Shown: positions 9,179-18,552, counted from the first letter of the stretch. The stretch is 64,000 nucleotides of DNA from Fusobacterium_C necrophorum_A (GCF_004134945.1 NZ_SBAP01000004.1:44209-108208); one strand, 5' to 3'. A program made the numbers and translations. The notes: generated from the letters alone by a model not told the origin.

Positions 9179-10042
9179 ATGAATATGGAACATTTCGAAA
9201 TCTATTCAGAAAAAAATCGAATACGAGGAAGAAAATATTATGCAAATCGGGAAAAAAAGAAAGAAAAAACTATTTTAATGTGTCACGGTTTCGCAGGAAT
9301 ACAAGATTTATTTTTCCCTCAATATGCTGCAAAGTTTTCAGAAGAGGGCTTTGATGTCGTGACCTTTGATTATAATGGATTTGGAGAAAGCGAAGGAACG
9401 GCGGAAATTGTTCCGAACAATCAAATTCAGGATATTTTAAATATGATATTGTATCTAAAACGAGAGGAAACTCTTCAAGGCAACAAGTTGCTATTATGGG
9501 GCAGCTCCCTGGGAGGACTCTATGTCTTAAAACTGGCGACACTTACGAAAGATATTGCCGGAGTTTATGCACAGATTACCTTTGCCAACGGCTTAAGAAA
9601 TAACACTCTCGGTTTGGAAGAAGAGGGAATTGAAAAATATATTCATCAAATTGAAAATATCAAATATAAGGAAATTCGAGAAAATAAAAAATTATTGCTT
9701 CCTCTCAAAAGATTATTATCCGATGAACAAAGCAAGGATTTTCTGGAAAACTACAAAGAAATTTTCCCGGAATTGATGGCTACAAAATTGTCCCTATCTA
9801 CCATTAAACAAATCAATGAACTTTCCGTTGATAACGATTTGGCAAGTATTCAGGTTCCCGTCTTATTGGGAAAAGCAATCAAAGATAAAGTAAATTCTCC
9901 AATGGAAATGAACTTTATCTATGAACATTTAACTTCGGATAAAAAATTATTGGAATTCGATTGCGGACACTATGAAATCTATGTCGGAGATATTTTTGAA
10001 CAGGCTGTTCGAGAGCAAATAGCCTGGTTTGATAACATATAG
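9179..10042 (+). CDS. Alpha/beta-hydrolase (serine hydrolase, BAAT/dienelactone-like)
   Basis: A 287-residue cytoplasmic protein without a signal peptide. Early in the chain CHGFAG gives the HG oxyanion-hole element. FDYNGFGESEG is the typical strand-loop of the fold, and the nucleophile elbow is WGSSLGG (Ser about residue 111). A late GHYEIY supplies the catalytic His, and an acidic residue lies in VPVLLGKAIKDKV. The catalytic triad therefore appears complete. The natural substrate cannot be named. The gene is monocistronic between a strong promoter and a terminator. Confidence 0.85.
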   Translation: MNMEHFEIYSEKNRIRGRKYYANREKKKEKTILMCHGFAGIQDLFFPQYAAKFSEEGFDVVTFDYNGFGESEGTAEIVPNNQIQDILNMILYLKREETLQGNKLLLWGSSLGGLYVLKLATLTKDIAGVYAQITFANGLRNNTLGLEEEGIEKYIHQIENIKYKEIRENKKLLLPLKRLLSDEQSKDFLENYKEIFPELMATKLSLSTIKQINELSVDNDLASIQVPVLLGKAIKDKVNSPMEMNFIYEHLTSDKKLLEFDCGHYEIYVGDIFEQAVREQIAWFDNI

Positions 10043-10056
10043 AAACAGAAATACAG

Positions 10057-10096
10057 AAGGGCTGTCTCAAAAGTATTATTCCGAGATAGCCCTTTT
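10057..10096 (+). terminator. Rho-independent terminator after the hydrolase gene
   Basis: Arms AAGGGCTGTCTC (10057-10068) and GAGATAGCCCTT (10083-10094) form a 12-bp stem with one G-U pair, followed by T residues. The mirror side is A-poor, so it is mainly a plus-strand terminator. Confidence 0.8.
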
Positions 10097-10162
10097 ATAT
10101 ATTGAATATTTTTATTATTCTATGTCATCTTGGATCAAAAAATTCATATTGAGCTAATTTCT

Positions 10163-11264
10163 TCATATTTGCTTATTCCAACGTAGATAGCCGTTCATGA
10201 ATTCATCCAAATCTCCGTCCATAACCGCCTTGATATTTCCGATTTCCACTCCGGTCCGATGATCTTTTACCATAGTATAAGGTTGGAAAACATAGGAACG
10301 AATCTGACTTCCCCAACCAATCTCACTCTGTTCTCCTTGAAGTTTTTTCATCTCTTCTTCTTTTTTCTTCAATTCCAACTCCAACAGTTTGGATTGTAAC
10401 ATCTTCATAGCCGTTTCCCGATTGTTCAACTGGGAACGTTCCTTCTGACAGGTTACTACAATCCCTGTCGGAAAATGAGTAATTCGGACTGCGGAATCGG
10501 TCATATTGACATGTTGTCCTCCCGCTCCGCTGGCTCGATAGGTGTCAATCCGAATATCCGCTGCTTCCACTTCCACTTCCACGCTTTCATCCACCTCCGG
10601 AACTACTTCGACAGAAGCAAAGGAAGTGTGTCGTTTTTTATTTGCATCAAAAGGCGAAATTCGAACCAGACGATGAATTCCCTTTTCACACTTTAAATAT
10701 CCATAGGCATGATAACCGGATACTAAAAAAGTAATGGATTTGATTCCTACCGAATCCCCGGGCATAAAATCCATTTCTTCTATCTTATACTTTTTATCAT
10801 GACACCACCTGGTATACATACGGTATAACATATCCGCCCAATCACAAGCTTCCGTTCCTCCTGCACCGGAATGAATGGTAACAATAGCATTATTTCCGTC
10901 ATATTCTCCATCCAATAGTAGACTGGTAGAAAAACTTTCCATATCCTTTAACAGTTGTTTATGTTTTTCTTCCAATTCTATCTGAGAAGACTCATCTCCC
11001 GCTTCTACGAATTCAATCAAAACTTCTTCCTCTTCTATTTCTTCGACTAAGGATTGGAAAGAAGCAAGCAAGGCTTTTTCTTCGTTCATTGCTTTAATCA
11101 CGGAAGAAGAGCTTTTTTTATCATTCCAAAACCCTTCTTCCATGGTTCGAGCTTCTAAATCTGCAATCTTATCTTGTCTTTTTTCCAGGTCAAAGAGACC
11201 TCCTGATGTCTTCCAATTGCTCTTTCAAAACCGCATATTCTCGTTTACATTCCAAAATATCCAT
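10163..11264 (-). CDS. prfB: Peptide chain release factor 2 with programmed +1 frameshift
   Basis: RF2 recognises UGA and UAA and triggers peptide release. The gene is in two frames. An ATG at 11264 opens 24 codons ending CTT TGA, and after a +1 shift at that CTT (reading GAC next, 11191-11189) the frame continues to 10163. The product is about 366 residues, the normal RF2 length. Key motifs are the anticodon-like SPF in RISPFDANKK and the catalytic GGQ in GAGGQHVNMTDSAVRITH. An internal SD-like AGGAGG three bases before CTT is the classic frameshift stimulator. The shift lets RF2 levels regulate their own synthesis. Confidence 0.95.
11189..11204 (-). promoter_or_regulatory. prfB programmed +1 ribosomal frameshift site
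   Basis: The minus strand reads AGGAGG (11204-11199), TCT, then CTTTGAC (11195-11189). The spacing of three bases between the SD-like element and the slippery CTT equals that of the E. coli prfB site. The in-frame UGA is the regulated stop. Confidence 0.95.
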
Positions 11265-11273
11265 AACAACTCC

Positions 11274-11495
11274 TTATTTTTTTAAAAACCACTCGACTTT
11301 TTCCAAATCCATAAAATGATACATTTCTCCGTCTATTTTTACATTGGGTCCCTTCTTACACTGCCCAAAACATCGAACTTCTTCCAAAAGAATATCCTCC
11401 CGCTTCGACAAAGTTTCCCACATCTTCCGATTCTTTCTACCACAGCTTAAACCTCTACATACTATTACTTTCTTAATTTTCCGTTCTCCTTTCAT
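11274..11495 (-). CDS. Small thioredoxin-fold [2Fe-2S] ferredoxin
   Basis: A 73-residue protein with the cysteine spacing CxxxxC (VCRGLSCG) near the start and CxxxC (RCFGQCKKGP) about 30 residues later. This is the four-Cys [2Fe-2S] ligand pattern of thioredoxin-like ferredoxins and of NuoE/HydA-associated small subunits. It stands alone, with no large subunit adjacent, so the electron partner is unknown. The ATG at 11495 overlaps the acpS stop by four bases. An alternative in-frame TTG start lies 9 bases upstream. Confidence 0.82.
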   Translation of the reverse strand: MKGERKIKKVIVCRGLSCGRKNRKMWETLSKREDILLEEVRCFGQCKKGPNVKIDGEMYHFMDLEKVEWFLKK

Positions 11496-11836
11496 TCCTC
11501 CCAAATTGCCATAGCAACAGCATAGGCTTTACAATGTGACAAAGACAAACTCCAATCATCCTGTCGAATCCCATGCAAATACACCCAAGGTTTTCCCCAA
11601 TCATCATGAAAAATTTCAATATCTGTAAATTCTATGCCTCGAAATCCGGTTCCCATTGCTTTGACAATGGCTTCTTTTGCAGCAAATAGAGCTGCATAAC
11701 TTTCCACTTTGTTCCCCCGAGCCTCTTGCTCATCTCGCTCTTTTTCCGTAAATACCTTTCTCAGAAATTTCGGATCTCGAATTGCTTTTCCTATTCTTAA
11801 AATTTCAATAATATCTGTTCCTATTCCTCGAATCAT
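11492..11836 (-). CDS. acpS: Holo-[acyl-carrier-protein] synthase
   Basis: A 114-residue phosphopantetheinyl transferase that converts apo-ACP to holo-ACP for fatty acid synthesis. The N-terminal GIGTDIIEI contains the metal-binding Asp. FAAKEAIVKAMGTG has the catalytic Glu/Lys region, and WGKPWVYL and SLSHCKAYAVA complete the family pattern. It overlaps tatD upstream by four bases and the [2Fe-2S] gene downstream by four bases. Confidence 0.95.
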   Translation of the reverse strand: MIRGIGTDIIEILRIGKAIRDPKFLRKVFTEKERDEQEARGNKVESYAALFAAKEAIVKAMGTGFRGIEFTDIEIFHDDWGKPWVYLHGIRQDDWSLSLSHCKAYAVAMAIWEE

Positions 11837-12591
11837 AACATCCCGTATGCCTTTCTGGTATTTTTATTTGTGACCTCTACCACTTTTTCATAAGAAATCC
11901 CTTTAATTTCCGCTATTTTCATGGCAACTTCCTTTGTATAAATCGGCTCATTTCTCTTTCCTCGATAAGGAGTTGGAGCCATATAAGGACAATCCGTTTC
12001 CAAAACCAGATGTTCTAGAGAAATTTCCCTCACAACATCCACCAATTTTTTCGCATTCTTAAAGGTTAATACTCCGCCAATTCCTAAATAAAAACGATCT
12101 ATCATCCGTTTTGCTGTTTCCACAGAACCCGGATAACAATGCAAAATTCCCTTTATTTTCGGAAACTCTTGCAAGATTCGAACAGTATCTTCCATCGCCT
12201 CTCGTGTGTGAATCACAACCGGTTTCCCAACTCTTTCCGCCAATGCCAATTGCTTTCGAAAAATTTCCTGTTGCAGTTCTTTCTCTTTTGTCATCCAATG
12301 ATAATCCAAGCCAATTTCTCCAATTGCCAAAACTTTTTCTTCCTTCGCCATTTCTTCCAATTTTTCTTCCAGAGCTTCGGTATATTCTTCCTCTTCCGCC
12401 GGATGTAAGCCAATGGTTGCATAGATAAAAGGATACTTTCGGGCATAGTCAATCGAAATCCGACTGCTTTCCAAATTATACCCGATATTGACAACAAAAT
12501 CCATTTCTTCTTGAATTCTTTGTAAGACTTCTTTCCTATCTTTATCAAATCGTTCATCATTCAGATGAACATGGGAATCAATTCGTTTCAT
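11833..12591 (-). CDS. tatD: TatD-family metal-dependent hydrolase (DNase)
   Basis: A 252-residue TIM-barrel amidohydrolase relative. Metal-binding motifs are visible: DSHVHLND near the N-terminus, GEIGLDYHW with the bridging Glu, VIHTREA, LHCYPGS and LETDCPYMAP. TatD/YcfH proteins act as 3'-5' nucleases in DNA repair or turnover; the exact role is not fixed by sequence. The gene overlaps hslO by 14 bases upstream and acpS by 4 downstream. Confidence 0.92.
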   Translation of the reverse strand: MKRIDSHVHLNDERFDKDRKEVLQRIQEEMDFVVNIGYNLESSRISIDYARKYPFIYATIGLHPAEEEEYTEALEEKLEEMAKEEKVLAIGEIGLDYHWMTKEKELQQEIFRKQLALAERVGKPVVIHTREAMEDTVRILQEFPKIKGILHCYPGSVETAKRMIDRFYLGIGGVLTFKNAKKLVDVVREISLEHLVLETDCPYMAPTPYRGKRNEPIYTKEVAMKIAEIKGISYEKVVEVTNKNTRKAYGML

Positions 12592-13438
12592 TCTTAAAAT
12601 CTTCCTCTCTAAATTCGTAGTGCTTTCCGCAAAAATGACATTCCGCTTCCATTTTTCCGTCTTCTTTTAATATTTTATCAATCTCATCTTTTCCTAACGT
12701 AATCAAAGCCCGATAAAATTTATCCCGATTGCAATTACAGTGGTAACGAATTTCCTTTTCTTCCAAAATTTCATATTTTTCGATTTCTTTTTTTTCCTCG
12801 GAATCCATGTCATCATAGAGAAGGGCGATGATGTCTTCCAATTCCATGCCTCCATGAAATAGTTCATCAATACTTCGAATGGCTCCTATTTTTCGTTCCA
12901 AAGCTTCTAAAAAAGCTTCTTCCGCATTGGGCAATAATTGCAACATATATCCACCGGCTTTTTCTACCGTATGTTCATCTTGAAATAAAACGGTAAAGGC
13001 AATCACGGTAGGAATTTGCTCCGAGCTGTAAAAATATCCTGATAGATCATAGGCTAGCCCGTGATTTGTTATTTGACAAAAGCCCATGTAGGGATCTTTC
13101 AAGCCGAAATCTTTGATGACTTTTAAAGTTCCCTCTCCCAATAAGGCAATATCACTCACGTCCGGTGTCGGATTGGATACATATCCCTTTACATTTCCAT
13201 TCGAATCTGCCGTCACCAGAATATTTTTTATTTGTCCGTCGGTGTCCGTTCTTAAAGTCAGGATATCCTCTCCCTTCAAAGAATTTCCCATCAAAGATGC
13301 CACCGTCAAGATTCTTCCAAAGCTATCTGCCGCCAAGATGTTACAATGATGAATCTCCATAGCTCTCTGTACAATATCTGTGGTGTCCACCGCAATAAAT
13401 CTTGCATTTTTACTCAAACCCCGTATTACTCTTCCCAT
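12578..13438 (-). CDS. hslO: Redox-regulated chaperone Hsp33
   Basis: A 286-residue cytoplasmic holdase activated by oxidative unfolding. The C-terminus carries the redox switch with four zinc-binding cysteines, CNC in YHCNCNRDK and CxxC in CHFCGKHYEF, in the order expected for Hsp33. The N-terminal core begins GRVIRGLSKNARFIAVDTT. The length is normal. Confidence 0.95.
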   Translation of the reverse strand: MGRVIRGLSKNARFIAVDTTDIVQRAMEIHHCNILAADSFGRILTVASLMGNSLKGEDILTLRTDTDGQIKNILVTADSNGNVKGYVSNPTPDVSDIALLGEGTLKVIKDFGLKDPYMGFCQITNHGLAYDLSGYFYSSEQIPTVIAFTVLFQDEHTVEKAGGYMLQLLPNAEEAFLEALERKIGAIRSIDELFHGGMELEDIIALLYDDMDSEEKKEIEKYEILEEKEIRYHCNCNRDKFYRALITLGKDEIDKILKEDGKMEAECHFCGKHYEFREEDFKNETN

Positions 13439-13449
13439 TTTGTTCTCCT

Positions 13450-13971
13450 CTATTTACTATAGCGAAATAAATCCTTATATTTCTCATATTGTTTTTTCCC
13501 AATGATTTTCCGCAGTATGATATTATTTTCAATTCTTCCTATTTTATCTCGATATTTTTCAATCTCTTTGATCTCTTTTTTAGAAAAACCGTAATACTTC
13601 AAAAGTTTACTGTCCGCTCGATTGATATAGAGAGGATTTCTACTTTTTTTCGTTGCCACTTCCAGTTTTTTTGCTAATTTATGATAAGTAGCCTCCCCGA
13701 TTCCCTTAATATTCTTAATCTCTTCCAGAGTTTTAAAGGACCCTACCAAAGTCCGATATTCTAAAATTCCATCTGTATATCTGCTTGCAATCCCTGCCGC
13801 TAAAAATTCTCCTTTGTTCGCCACATTGATGTCCAATTTTCCTGTTTGCTTTTCCTTCATATTTCCTTGGCTCATAATGATTTTCACTTCATTTTCTGAA
13901 AAACTGCTCTCCGTCAAAGTAAAAAAAGAAAAAAATAACAAAAAAATTGTAGTCCATATTTTATATTCCAT
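13450..13971 (-). CDS. Secreted or membrane-anchored helix-hairpin-helix protein (ComEA-like)
   Basis: About 173 residues from the ATG at 13971, chosen because it gives a clean signal peptide (MEYKIWTTIFLLFFSFFTLT). The rest is compact HhH sequence: LDINVANKGEFLAAGI, IKNIKGIGEATYHKLAKKL and later INRADSKLLKYYGFSKKEIKEIEKY. The INRAD and GIG motifs are those of ComEA-type DNA-binding HhH domains. It overlaps the hemZ-like gene by 11 bases and lies two genes downstream of pilT. A role in binding incoming DNA is an inference from family and context. Confidence 0.75.
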   Translation of the reverse strand: MEYKIWTTIFLLFFSFFTLTESSFSENEVKIIMSQGNMKEKQTGKLDINVANKGEFLAAGIASRYTDGILEYRTLVGSFKTLEEIKNIKGIGEATYHKLAKKLEVATKKSRNPLYINRADSKLLKYYGFSKKEIKEIEKYRDKIGRIENNIILRKIIGKKQYEKYKDLFRYSK

Positions 13972-15343
13972 GTTTTCCCTCTCGATATTTTTCAAATAAG
14001 GCAAATTTCTGTTCCTGTCTTCTTTCCATTTCTCGAATATACAAAGCCGGATCCTTAGGATTCACGAAACGCTCAATATAGTCATGTCCATTTTCTTCTT
14101 CCACTACAACTTTACTGATGCCGCCACCTCCTAAAGCAATCGTATTTTGATTTTCTTCTATCATTTCCATATTAAAAATAGATTCTGTTCCAAGCTTCGC
14201 ATATCCTATATTTTCTCCCCAATCAAGCATATTCTTTTGCCGATACAGATAATAGGGCTCCAACTGCTTTTCTTTCATAAGCGAAGCTATGGTTTCTTCC
14301 AGTCTCTTTCTGTCAATCTTCTCTCTCTCCTGACTTCCTTTCGCTAGTTTTGAGGCTCGTTTGAATGCCAAAGAATGAAGAGTAATATTTTCCACATCAA
14401 ATTTTTTTAGCTGCTCCAAGCTGTCTATCATATCTTCGGTACTCTCCTCCGGAAGTCCGAGAATAAAATCCATATTGATAATAAAGCCCAATTTTTTGCA
14501 ATCCTGATAGACTTCTTCAAAGTGAGCTCGATTAAATTTTCGATTTACCTTTCTTAAGGTTTTTTCTTGAAAACTTTGAGGATTTAAACTGACTCTGTCC
14601 ACTCCATATTTTTTTAAAATTTCCAGTTTTTTTCTTGTGATGCTGTCTTCCCGCCCCGCTTCAAAAGTAAATTCTTTTACATCACGAAAATCAATCTCTT
14701 CTCGAAACACTTTCAAAATTTGTTCCAAGTCTTCTTCCGTTAAAGTGCTGGGAGTTCCTCCTCCAAAATAGATGGACTCAATTTTTTGAGGATTTCTTCG
14801 TAATTCCTCTCCGGTCAATCGAATTTCTTTTTCCAAAGTCCTTACAAATTCTCGATAATATTTTCCTACTCCCCCTGTAATTTCATAGGAGGCAAAGGAA
14901 CAATAACTGCATTTGCTGGGACAAAATGGAATTCCCACATAAAGATTGCTGGCTCCTCGATGTAAAAATCTTTCTTCCTTTTTTACAATTTCGACTAGAA
15001 GTTCCGCCTTTTCTTTTTTGACCAAATAAAATTCTTCCAAATGACGAGCCGTTTCCTCGTAGGAAAATCCTTCTCCTAGAAATCTTCTCACAATTTTACT
15101 GGGACGTACTCCCATGAGTCCTCCCCAAACATAATCTTTTTGATACGCCTTTAAGAGAGCTAATTTTACCATAGTTTGTTTTTGATCGTCCACCGCATTT
15201 CCCAAATCGGAGTAGCAAAATTTCGCTTTTCTCCCGGCAATTTGAATACTAACTCCATTCAAAATTTCTTCTATAAGCAATTCTTCTCCGAGAGCCTCGG
15301 GGACCATTACCCTCATAAATTCTTCAATACTTCTTTTATTCAA
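13961..15343 (-). CDS. hemZ: HemZ/HemN-like radical SAM protein (coproporphyrinogen oxidase family)
   Basis: A 460-residue radical SAM protein. After an N-terminal extension of about 150 residues with WGGLMGVRPSKIV, typical of HemZ, comes YVGIPFCPSKCSYCSFASYE with the CxxxCxxC cluster, then YFGGGTPSTL and the HemN-type pattern FTFEAGRED. Family members include anaerobic coproporphyrinogen dehydrogenase, HemW haem chaperones and radical SAM proteins of unknown substrate, so true HemZ activity is not proven. The start is a TTG at 15343, three bases after the pilT stop with AAAGGA eight bases upstream. Confidence 0.8.
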   Translation of the reverse strand: MNKRSIEEFMRVMVPEALGEELLIEEILNGVSIQIAGRKAKFCYSDLGNAVDDQKQTMVKLALLKAYQKDYVWGGLMGVRPSKIVRRFLGEGFSYEETARHLEEFYLVKKEKAELLVEIVKKEERFLHRGASNLYVGIPFCPSKCSYCSFASYEITGGVGKYYREFVRTLEKEIRLTGEELRRNPQKIESIYFGGGTPSTLTEEDLEQILKVFREEIDFRDVKEFTFEAGREDSITRKKLEILKKYGVDRVSLNPQSFQEKTLRKVNRKFNRAHFEEVYQDCKKLGFIINMDFILGLPEESTEDMIDSLEQLKKFDVENITLHSLAFKRASKLAKGSQEREKIDRKRLEETIASLMKEKQLEPYYLYRQKNMLDWGENIGYAKLGTESIFNMEMIEENQNTIALGGGGISKVVVEEENGHDYIERFVNPKDPALYIREMERRQEQKFALFEKYREGKHGI

Positions 15344-15346
15344 TGT

Positions 15347-16315
15347 TTAAATCCTTTCCAATTTTCCTTTTTGTACCCAATACTCCCTACTTTTCTCCTT
15401 AGTACGCATTCCTTGGGAGAAAGAACTTTCCAAAATAGAAGGAAGCTGCAATTCTCTTCTCGAATAAATCATATTCGCAACCGCCTTTGTATTTTTCAAT
15501 AGTTCAAATAAGGCAATTCTTCCCTTTTCTTTTCCCCTTACCAATTCCTGTGCTATCATCCAACGTAAAGAACTCGACAGACGCTGTCTGACTTCCTCCT
15601 GTTTTTCTTTCGGAGAAAGGGACAATATTTTATGAATGCTTTCTACACAATTTCCCGTGTGTAAGGTACTGAAAACAAGATGCCCGCTCTCTGCAAAATA
15701 AAGGGCACTCTGTAAACTCTCCAAATCTCGAATTTCTCCAATCAATAAAATATCCGGATCCTGCCGCAGTGCAGACTTCATAGCTGTTTGAAAACTCTCG
15801 CTGTCTCTCCCGATTTCTCGTTGAAAAAAAAGACTTTTTTTCTCCCGATAATAAAACTCGATCGGATCCTCCAAGCAAATAATCTTCTTGGCATATTTTT
15901 GATTGTACTGTTCTAAGAAGAACCGTAAAGTCGTGGACTTTCCCGAGCCTGTACTCCCCGTGACTAAAACCAAACCGGAGTTGGAAAGATACAAATCTTC
16001 CAATACTGCATATAACTCCTCAGGAAACTCGGGAAGAAATTCAGAAATAATTCTCACACTGAGCATGCTTCCTTTTTCACCCTTTGCCCAATTCAGACGG
16101 TAGCGATTTCCCAAAACATCCTCATAAGAAATATCTTTTTCTTCTTCCTCTTTCGCAATCCCTAAGTTCTCACAGAAGGAAAAAATATCTTGCCTTGAAA
16201 TAACTTCCTCGGAAAAATACAAATCTCCGTCTTTTCGATAACATAGTCTATGATTCTCTCGAATATGCAAATCGGAAACTCCTAATTTTCTATATTTTAT
16301 AAACAATTTTTCCAA
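15347..16315 (-). CDS. pilT: PilT-like type IV pilus retraction/secretion ATPase
   Basis: A 322-residue hexameric secretion ATPase of the GspE/PilB/PilT class. Motifs are Walker A TGSTGSGKSTT, the Asp box LEDPIEF, Walker B DILLIGEIRD and the His box VFSTLHTGN. The short N-terminal domain, with LGVSDLHIRE, and the length resemble PilT rather than PilB. A retraction role, or a role in DNA uptake with the neighbouring HhH and ComM-like genes, is inferred. No other pilus genes are in the window. Confidence 0.88.
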   Translation of the reverse strand: MEKLFIKYRKLGVSDLHIRENHRLCYRKDGDLYFSEEVISRQDIFSFCENLGIAKEEEEKDISYEDVLGNRYRLNWAKGEKGSMLSVRIISEFLPEFPEELYAVLEDLYLSNSGLVLVTGSTGSGKSTTLRFFLEQYNQKYAKKIICLEDPIEFYYREKKSLFFQREIGRDSESFQTAMKSALRQDPDILLIGEIRDLESLQSALYFAESGHLVFSTLHTGNCVESIHKILSLSPKEKQEEVRQRLSSSLRWMIAQELVRGKEKGRIALFELLKNTKAVANMIYSRRELQLPSILESSFSQGMRTKEKSREYWVQKGKLERI

Positions 16316-16361
16316 ATTGATTCCTCCTTATTTTATCATGTTTTGTAGTTTTTGCCTAGAA

Positions 16362-17864
16362 TCAAAATTTTCGTCGATAAGAAAGGGCTTCCAACACATC
16401 TTCTCTTTCCAATTTTTCTCTTCCTGCCAAATCCGCAATGGTTCTTGCCACCGACAACAACTTTGTAAAGCCCCTTGCGGAAATCTCCAATTTTGCAAGA
16501 GCTTTTTTAAAAAATATCTTATCCTCTTTGGAAAGAGCACAATATTTTTTTCTTTCCTCCTGTGTCATTTTTGCATTATTATGACAACAATTTTCATACC
16601 TTCGTTCCTGCATCTTTCGAGCCGCTAGAACTCTTTTCTTTATTTCTTTTGAACTTTCCTGCTCTCTTTCCTCCAGTAGTTCTTCCTCTGTCAGTCGCTT
16701 CATTTCTACATACAAATCGATTCTATCCAAAATGGGACCGGATAATTTTTTTCGATAATGATACTGTTCCGTCGCCGTACAACGGCAATTCTTTTCAAAA
16801 GCATATCCACAGGGACAAGGATTGGAAGTTCCTACTAACATGATGTCCGCTTGATATTCCAAACGATACATCGCTCGAGTAATTCGAACAACTCTATCTT
16901 CCAAAGGTTGTCGCAATGCCTCTAAAACCGATTTTTTAAATTCATTCATCTCATCCAATACTAACACTCCGCCGGAGGCCAAACTAATTTCTCCCGGCAT
17001 CATTTTTTTTCCTCCTCCTATCATGGCGATTTCCGTCGTGGTATGATGAGGGGAACGAAAAGGTCTCTGTTTCCAAGAAAATTGTTTTCCATTCAATTCT
17101 CCTGAAATACTATATAATTTTGTTTTCTCAATGCTTTCTTCCGTACTCATAGGAGGCAAAATTCCCAATAATCTCTTAGCAAGCATGGATTTTCCCGATC
17201 CGGGAGTTCCTATGAGGAGAATATTATGTCCTCCGGCAGCTGCGATCTCCAAAGCTCTTTTTGCATGTGATTGTCCCTTTACTTCAGAAAAATCATAAGG
17301 AAAATCCCTTTCCTCCTCCACAATCGAAATTCTGTCATCTCGAAACCCGCTTTCCCATAAAAACTCTTGTACTTCCTGCAAGGAAGAGAGAGCAATAATC
17401 CGAATTCCCTCAATCAAACTTGCCTCTCCCAAATTTTCTTTCGGAATGACAATTCCCTGAAAGCCTTTTTCTTTCGCTAAAATGGCAGTATTTATCAATC
17501 CTCTTACCGACTTCAACTTCCCGCTCAAAGAAAGCTCTCCTAACCAAAGATACTGTTTTAATTTTTGATAGGGATCTTTTAAATAGGAAGCTAAGTACAT
17601 CAAATTGACTGCAATCGGAAAATCATATTGAGCTCCCTCTTTCCGAAGTCCGGCCGGAGACAAATTGATGATAATTCTTTGGGAAGACAAGGGATACCCG
17701 GAATTTTTCAAGGCCGTTTTCACCCGGTAACGACTTTCCAAAATGGCGGTATCTCCCAAACCGACAATGGAGAATGTCGGAAGCCCTCTACTAATATCGA
17801 CTTCTACTTCTATCACATAGGGAGTTACTCCCAGATAGGCAGAACTATAAATACAAAAATTCAT
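16362..17864 (-). CDS. comM: ComM/YifB-family Mg-chelatase-like AAA+ ATPase
   Basis: A 500-residue AAA+ protein with an N-terminal Lon-like ChlI domain (VEVDISRGLPTFSIVGLGD), Walker A IGTPGSGKSMLAKR, FRSPHHTTTEIAMIGGG, GVLVLDEMNEF as Walker B, and the cysteine-rich SNPCPCGYAFEKNCRC. ComM is a helicase that promotes recombination of transforming DNA in naturally competent bacteria. The ATG at 17864 follows AGGTGAT at good spacing; an in-frame GTG lies 9 bases earlier. It heads the minus-strand run through pilT. Confidence 0.92.
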   Translation of the reverse strand: MNFCIYSSAYLGVTPYVIEVEVDISRGLPTFSIVGLGDTAILESRYRVKTALKNSGYPLSSQRIIINLSPAGLRKEGAQYDFPIAVNLMYLASYLKDPYQKLKQYLWLGELSLSGKLKSVRGLINTAILAKEKGFQGIVIPKENLGEASLIEGIRIIALSSLQEVQEFLWESGFRDDRISIVEEERDFPYDFSEVKGQSHAKRALEIAAAGGHNILLIGTPGSGKSMLAKRLLGILPPMSTEESIEKTKLYSISGELNGKQFSWKQRPFRSPHHTTTEIAMIGGGKKMMPGEISLASGGVLVLDEMNEFKKSVLEALRQPLEDRVVRITRAMYRLEYQADIMLVGTSNPCPCGYAFEKNCRCTATEQYHYRKKLSGPILDRIDLYVEMKRLTEEELLEEREQESSKEIKKRVLAARKMQERRYENCCHNNAKMTQEERKKYCALSKEDKIFFKKALAKLEISARGFTKLLSVARTIADLAGREKLEREDVLEALSYRRKF

Positions 17865-17876
17865 GAAAATCACCTC

Positions 17877-17904
17877 TTTACTTTCTTTGTATTTATGATA
17901 AAAT
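17877..17904 (+). promoter_or_regulatory. Candidate promoter of mntP
   Basis: TTTACT (17877-17882), a 16-base spacer and TAAAAT (17899-17904) lie about 50 bases before the mntP start. The leader of roughly 45 bases is too short to hold a yybP-type manganese riboswitch. Confidence 0.4.
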
Positions 17905-17953
17905 ATATTTCCACGGTTACGGTATATGTATGAAATAATAAGGGAGGATAGTA

Positions 17954-18511
17954 TTGAACTTCATTGCAATATTTTTGATTGGAATCGGTTTGTCTATGGA
18001 TGCTTTTGCTGTTTCGATTTGTCAAGGATTGATTCAATCAGGGCACAACAAAAAAGAAATGGAAAAAATAGCTTTTACTTTTGGCTTTTTTCAGTTCGGA
18101 ATGACATTTTTGGGAGGAATTGCAGGAAAAATAGTGCTCCCCTTTGTCAAAGGCTATGAACACATCATTCCTTGTATTATTTTCTGTGGAATTGCTGTTT
18201 TTATGCTAAAAGAAGGTTGGAAGAATCGACACAATTCTTGCGAAGCAGTTTCTCATTTAGATGGTTTTAAAACTTTATTTTTACTGGGTGTCGCAACAAG
18301 CATGGATGCTCTGTTTGTTGGAATTACATTTGCTCTTCAAGTAAATTATCCTTTGTTTTGGGCTTCCGTTCTCATCGGTTGTACTACTTTTATGATTTCC
18401 GCCATAGGCTATTATTTCGGAAAATCTTTTTCCGATATATCAAAAAATAAAGCATACTATCTGGGAGCTGTTCTTCTTTTTGGTTTAGGAATACATTCTT
18501 TGATAAGATAA
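17954..18511 (+). CDS. mntP: Manganese efflux pump MntP
   Basis: A 185-residue six-helix inner-membrane protein. The duplicated motif DAFAVSICQG (first half) and SMDALFVGITFAL (second half) is diagnostic of the MntP/YebN family, with Asp residues in the membrane that bind Mn2+. The start is a TTG at 17954, with AGGGAGG ending 6 bases upstream; no ATG fits. It stands alone, divergent from the comM operon and closed by a terminator. Confidence 0.93.
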   Translation: MNFIAIFLIGIGLSMDAFAVSICQGLIQSGHNKKEMEKIAFTFGFFQFGMTFLGGIAGKIVLPFVKGYEHIIPCIIFCGIAVFMLKEGWKNRHNSCEAVSHLDGFKTLFLLGVATSMDALFVGITFALQVNYPLFWASVLIGCTTFMISAIGYYFGKSFSDISKNKAYYLGAVLLFGLGIHSLIR

Positions 18512-18552
18512 GTTTGTTTTGATAGGGGTTTAAATAGAAAAGAAGAAAGGTT

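Noticed and set aside
17874..17953. yybP-ykoY manganese riboswitch before mntP
   Set aside because: The gap is only 80 bases, and no paired helices of the right type can be drawn.
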